Origin: Synechococcus sp. CBW1108
Lineage (GTDB): Bacteria > Cyanobacteriota > Cyanobacteriia > PCC-6307 > Cyanobiaceae
NCBI RefSeq assembly: GCF_015840335.1
Contig: NZ_CP060395.1
Location: 2,455,277-2,519,276 of the forward strand
DNA: 64,000 nt
Direction of reading: 5' to 3'
The notes under the pieces were generated by a model. It was not told the DNA's origin. It did not search any database and was given only the letters and a program-made list of their open reading frames with translations. Shown one piece after another: positions 63,550 to 64,000 of the stretch. The position numbers and the translations under genes were made by a program. Numbering within the stretch: position 1 is the stretch's first letter; each line of letters opens with the position of its first letter.

Positions 63550-64000
63550 TTAACTTATTTTGCCTAGTCCCTCGAGTAAATCAGCTTCCATTTTTTCCAG
63601 TAAGGTTTTGCGGCAATATCTCTCCTCAGCCAGCTGCCTCCCCTTGCGACCTAAGCGTGTTCTTAGTTCCCTATCCTTCGACAGCCGTCTAATCGCTGTT
63701 GCAAAGCCTTTTGCATCCCCCGGTTCGACGCGAATCCCTGCTTCTTCAGTCAGCCCTCCTAATTCACTGCTGGCCGGGGAGCTGGCTACCACAGGCCGGC
63801 CACTGGCAAGTATCCCTAATAGCTTTGATGGCATTACCAAGTCTGCTGCATCTGCTTTTTGTGGTAGCAAATGTACATCGGCGAGGTTTAGCCAGTCATT
63901 TATTCTTTTTGCAGGCTGCAAGGGCAATAGCATTACATTGCTTAGACCCTCAACGTATCTTTTTAGCAATGCTTTAGTGGGACCTTCTCCTGCAAGTAGC
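63550..64000 (-). CDS. Glycosyltransferase family 4 protein, WcaI-like (partial)
   Basis: The C-terminal part of a GT-B glycosyltransferase; the frame stays open to the window edge and the start lies outside. It reads LLAGEGPTKALLKRYVEGLSNVMLLPLQPAKRINDWLNLADVHLLPQKADAADLVMPSKLLGILASGRPVVASSPASSELGGLTEEAGI. The LLPQ-AADLVMPSKL block is typical of WcaI and related colanic-acid-type enzymes. It stops at 63550. Confidence 0.85.
   Translation of the reverse strand, partial: LLAGEGPTKALLKRYVEGLSNVMLLPLQPAKRINDWLNLADVHLLPQKADAADLVMPSKLLGILASGRPVVASSPASSELGGLTEEAGIRVEPGDAKGFATAIRRLSKDRELRTRLGRKGRQLAEERYCRKTLLEKMEADLLEGLGKIS

Noticed and set aside
1-64000. CRISPR arrays, tRNA or rRNA genes
   Set aside because: No regularly spaced repeats, cloverleaf-like or rRNA-like sequences were noticed. 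The dispersed short hairpins are irregularly spaced and inside transposase genes.

Overview
The window looks like a piece of a cyanobacterial chromosome, probably a picocyanobacterium of the Synechococcus/Cyanobium kind. The evidence is an ordinary-looking core block at 31.9-38.5 kb with Psb28 (photosystem II assembly), a GUN4-type protein (chlorophyll synthesis), MnmH and two AI-2E/PerM-type membrane proteins. The rest is a cell-surface polysaccharide locus broken up by a very dense load of insertion sequences (IS) and two group II introns. By eye the glycan genes and their spacers are markedly AT-richer than the core block and the IS elements, which suggests a different origin; I have not computed the composition.

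Layout. 0-2.2 kb: tail of an unknown gene and an MsbA/PglK-type ABC exporter. 3.0-8.1 kb: IS graveyard (IS481, IS256, ISAs1 remnants) ending in an intact 1786-bp IS1182 element. 9.0-11.6 kb: overlapping methyltransferase and two glycosyltransferase genes. 12.0-13.5 kb: decayed IS110. 14.3-15.0 kb: methyltransferase. 15.1-22.3 kb: IS5 and ISAs1 pieces and an IS66 gene that holds a decayed IS1182-type element (itself holding the second identical IS1182 copy) and, separately, a group II intron. 22.6-25.6 kb: tight glycosyltransferase/acyltransferase/glycosyltransferase operon. 25.8-28.6 kb: IS3-family element split by an IS1595-family element. 28.7-31.9 kb: acetyltransferase, glycosyltransferase, GMC oxidoreductase. 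31.9-38.5 kb: core block. 38.5-41.6 kb: initiating sugar transferase split by an IS3 copy. 42.2-47.8 kb: two glycosyltransferases, a small membrane protein and a second GMC oxidoreductase, all on the minus strand. 47.9-53.7 kb: ISAs1 element split by IS3 and IS1595 copies, then rearranged IS481, IS5 and ISAs1-like pieces. 54.5-55.8 kb: Wzy-like polymerase/ligase. 56.1-62.6 kb: decayed IS3 copy holding the second intron, IS110 and ISAs1-like pieces, an intact IS256 transposase. 63.5 kb to the end: a glycosyltransferase running out of the window.

The glycan genes fit a lipid-linked polysaccharide pathway: a polyisoprenyl-phosphate sugar transferase starts the unit, GT2/GT4-type glycosyltransferases extend it, acetyl- and methyltransferases and oxidoreductases may decorate it, and an ABC exporter and/or a Wzy-like protein finish it. 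The first-step gene is interrupted by an IS here, so the pathway may be off or altered in this strain.

The most interesting signal is a family of about 16 very small (24-27 nt; one longer variant) double-hairpin elements. I found them only inside IS-derived sequence. Their stems covary, nearly all loops are C-GNA-G triloops, a canonical copy adds a net 24 nt to its host gene, and both group II intron copies sit three bases from the edge of one of them.
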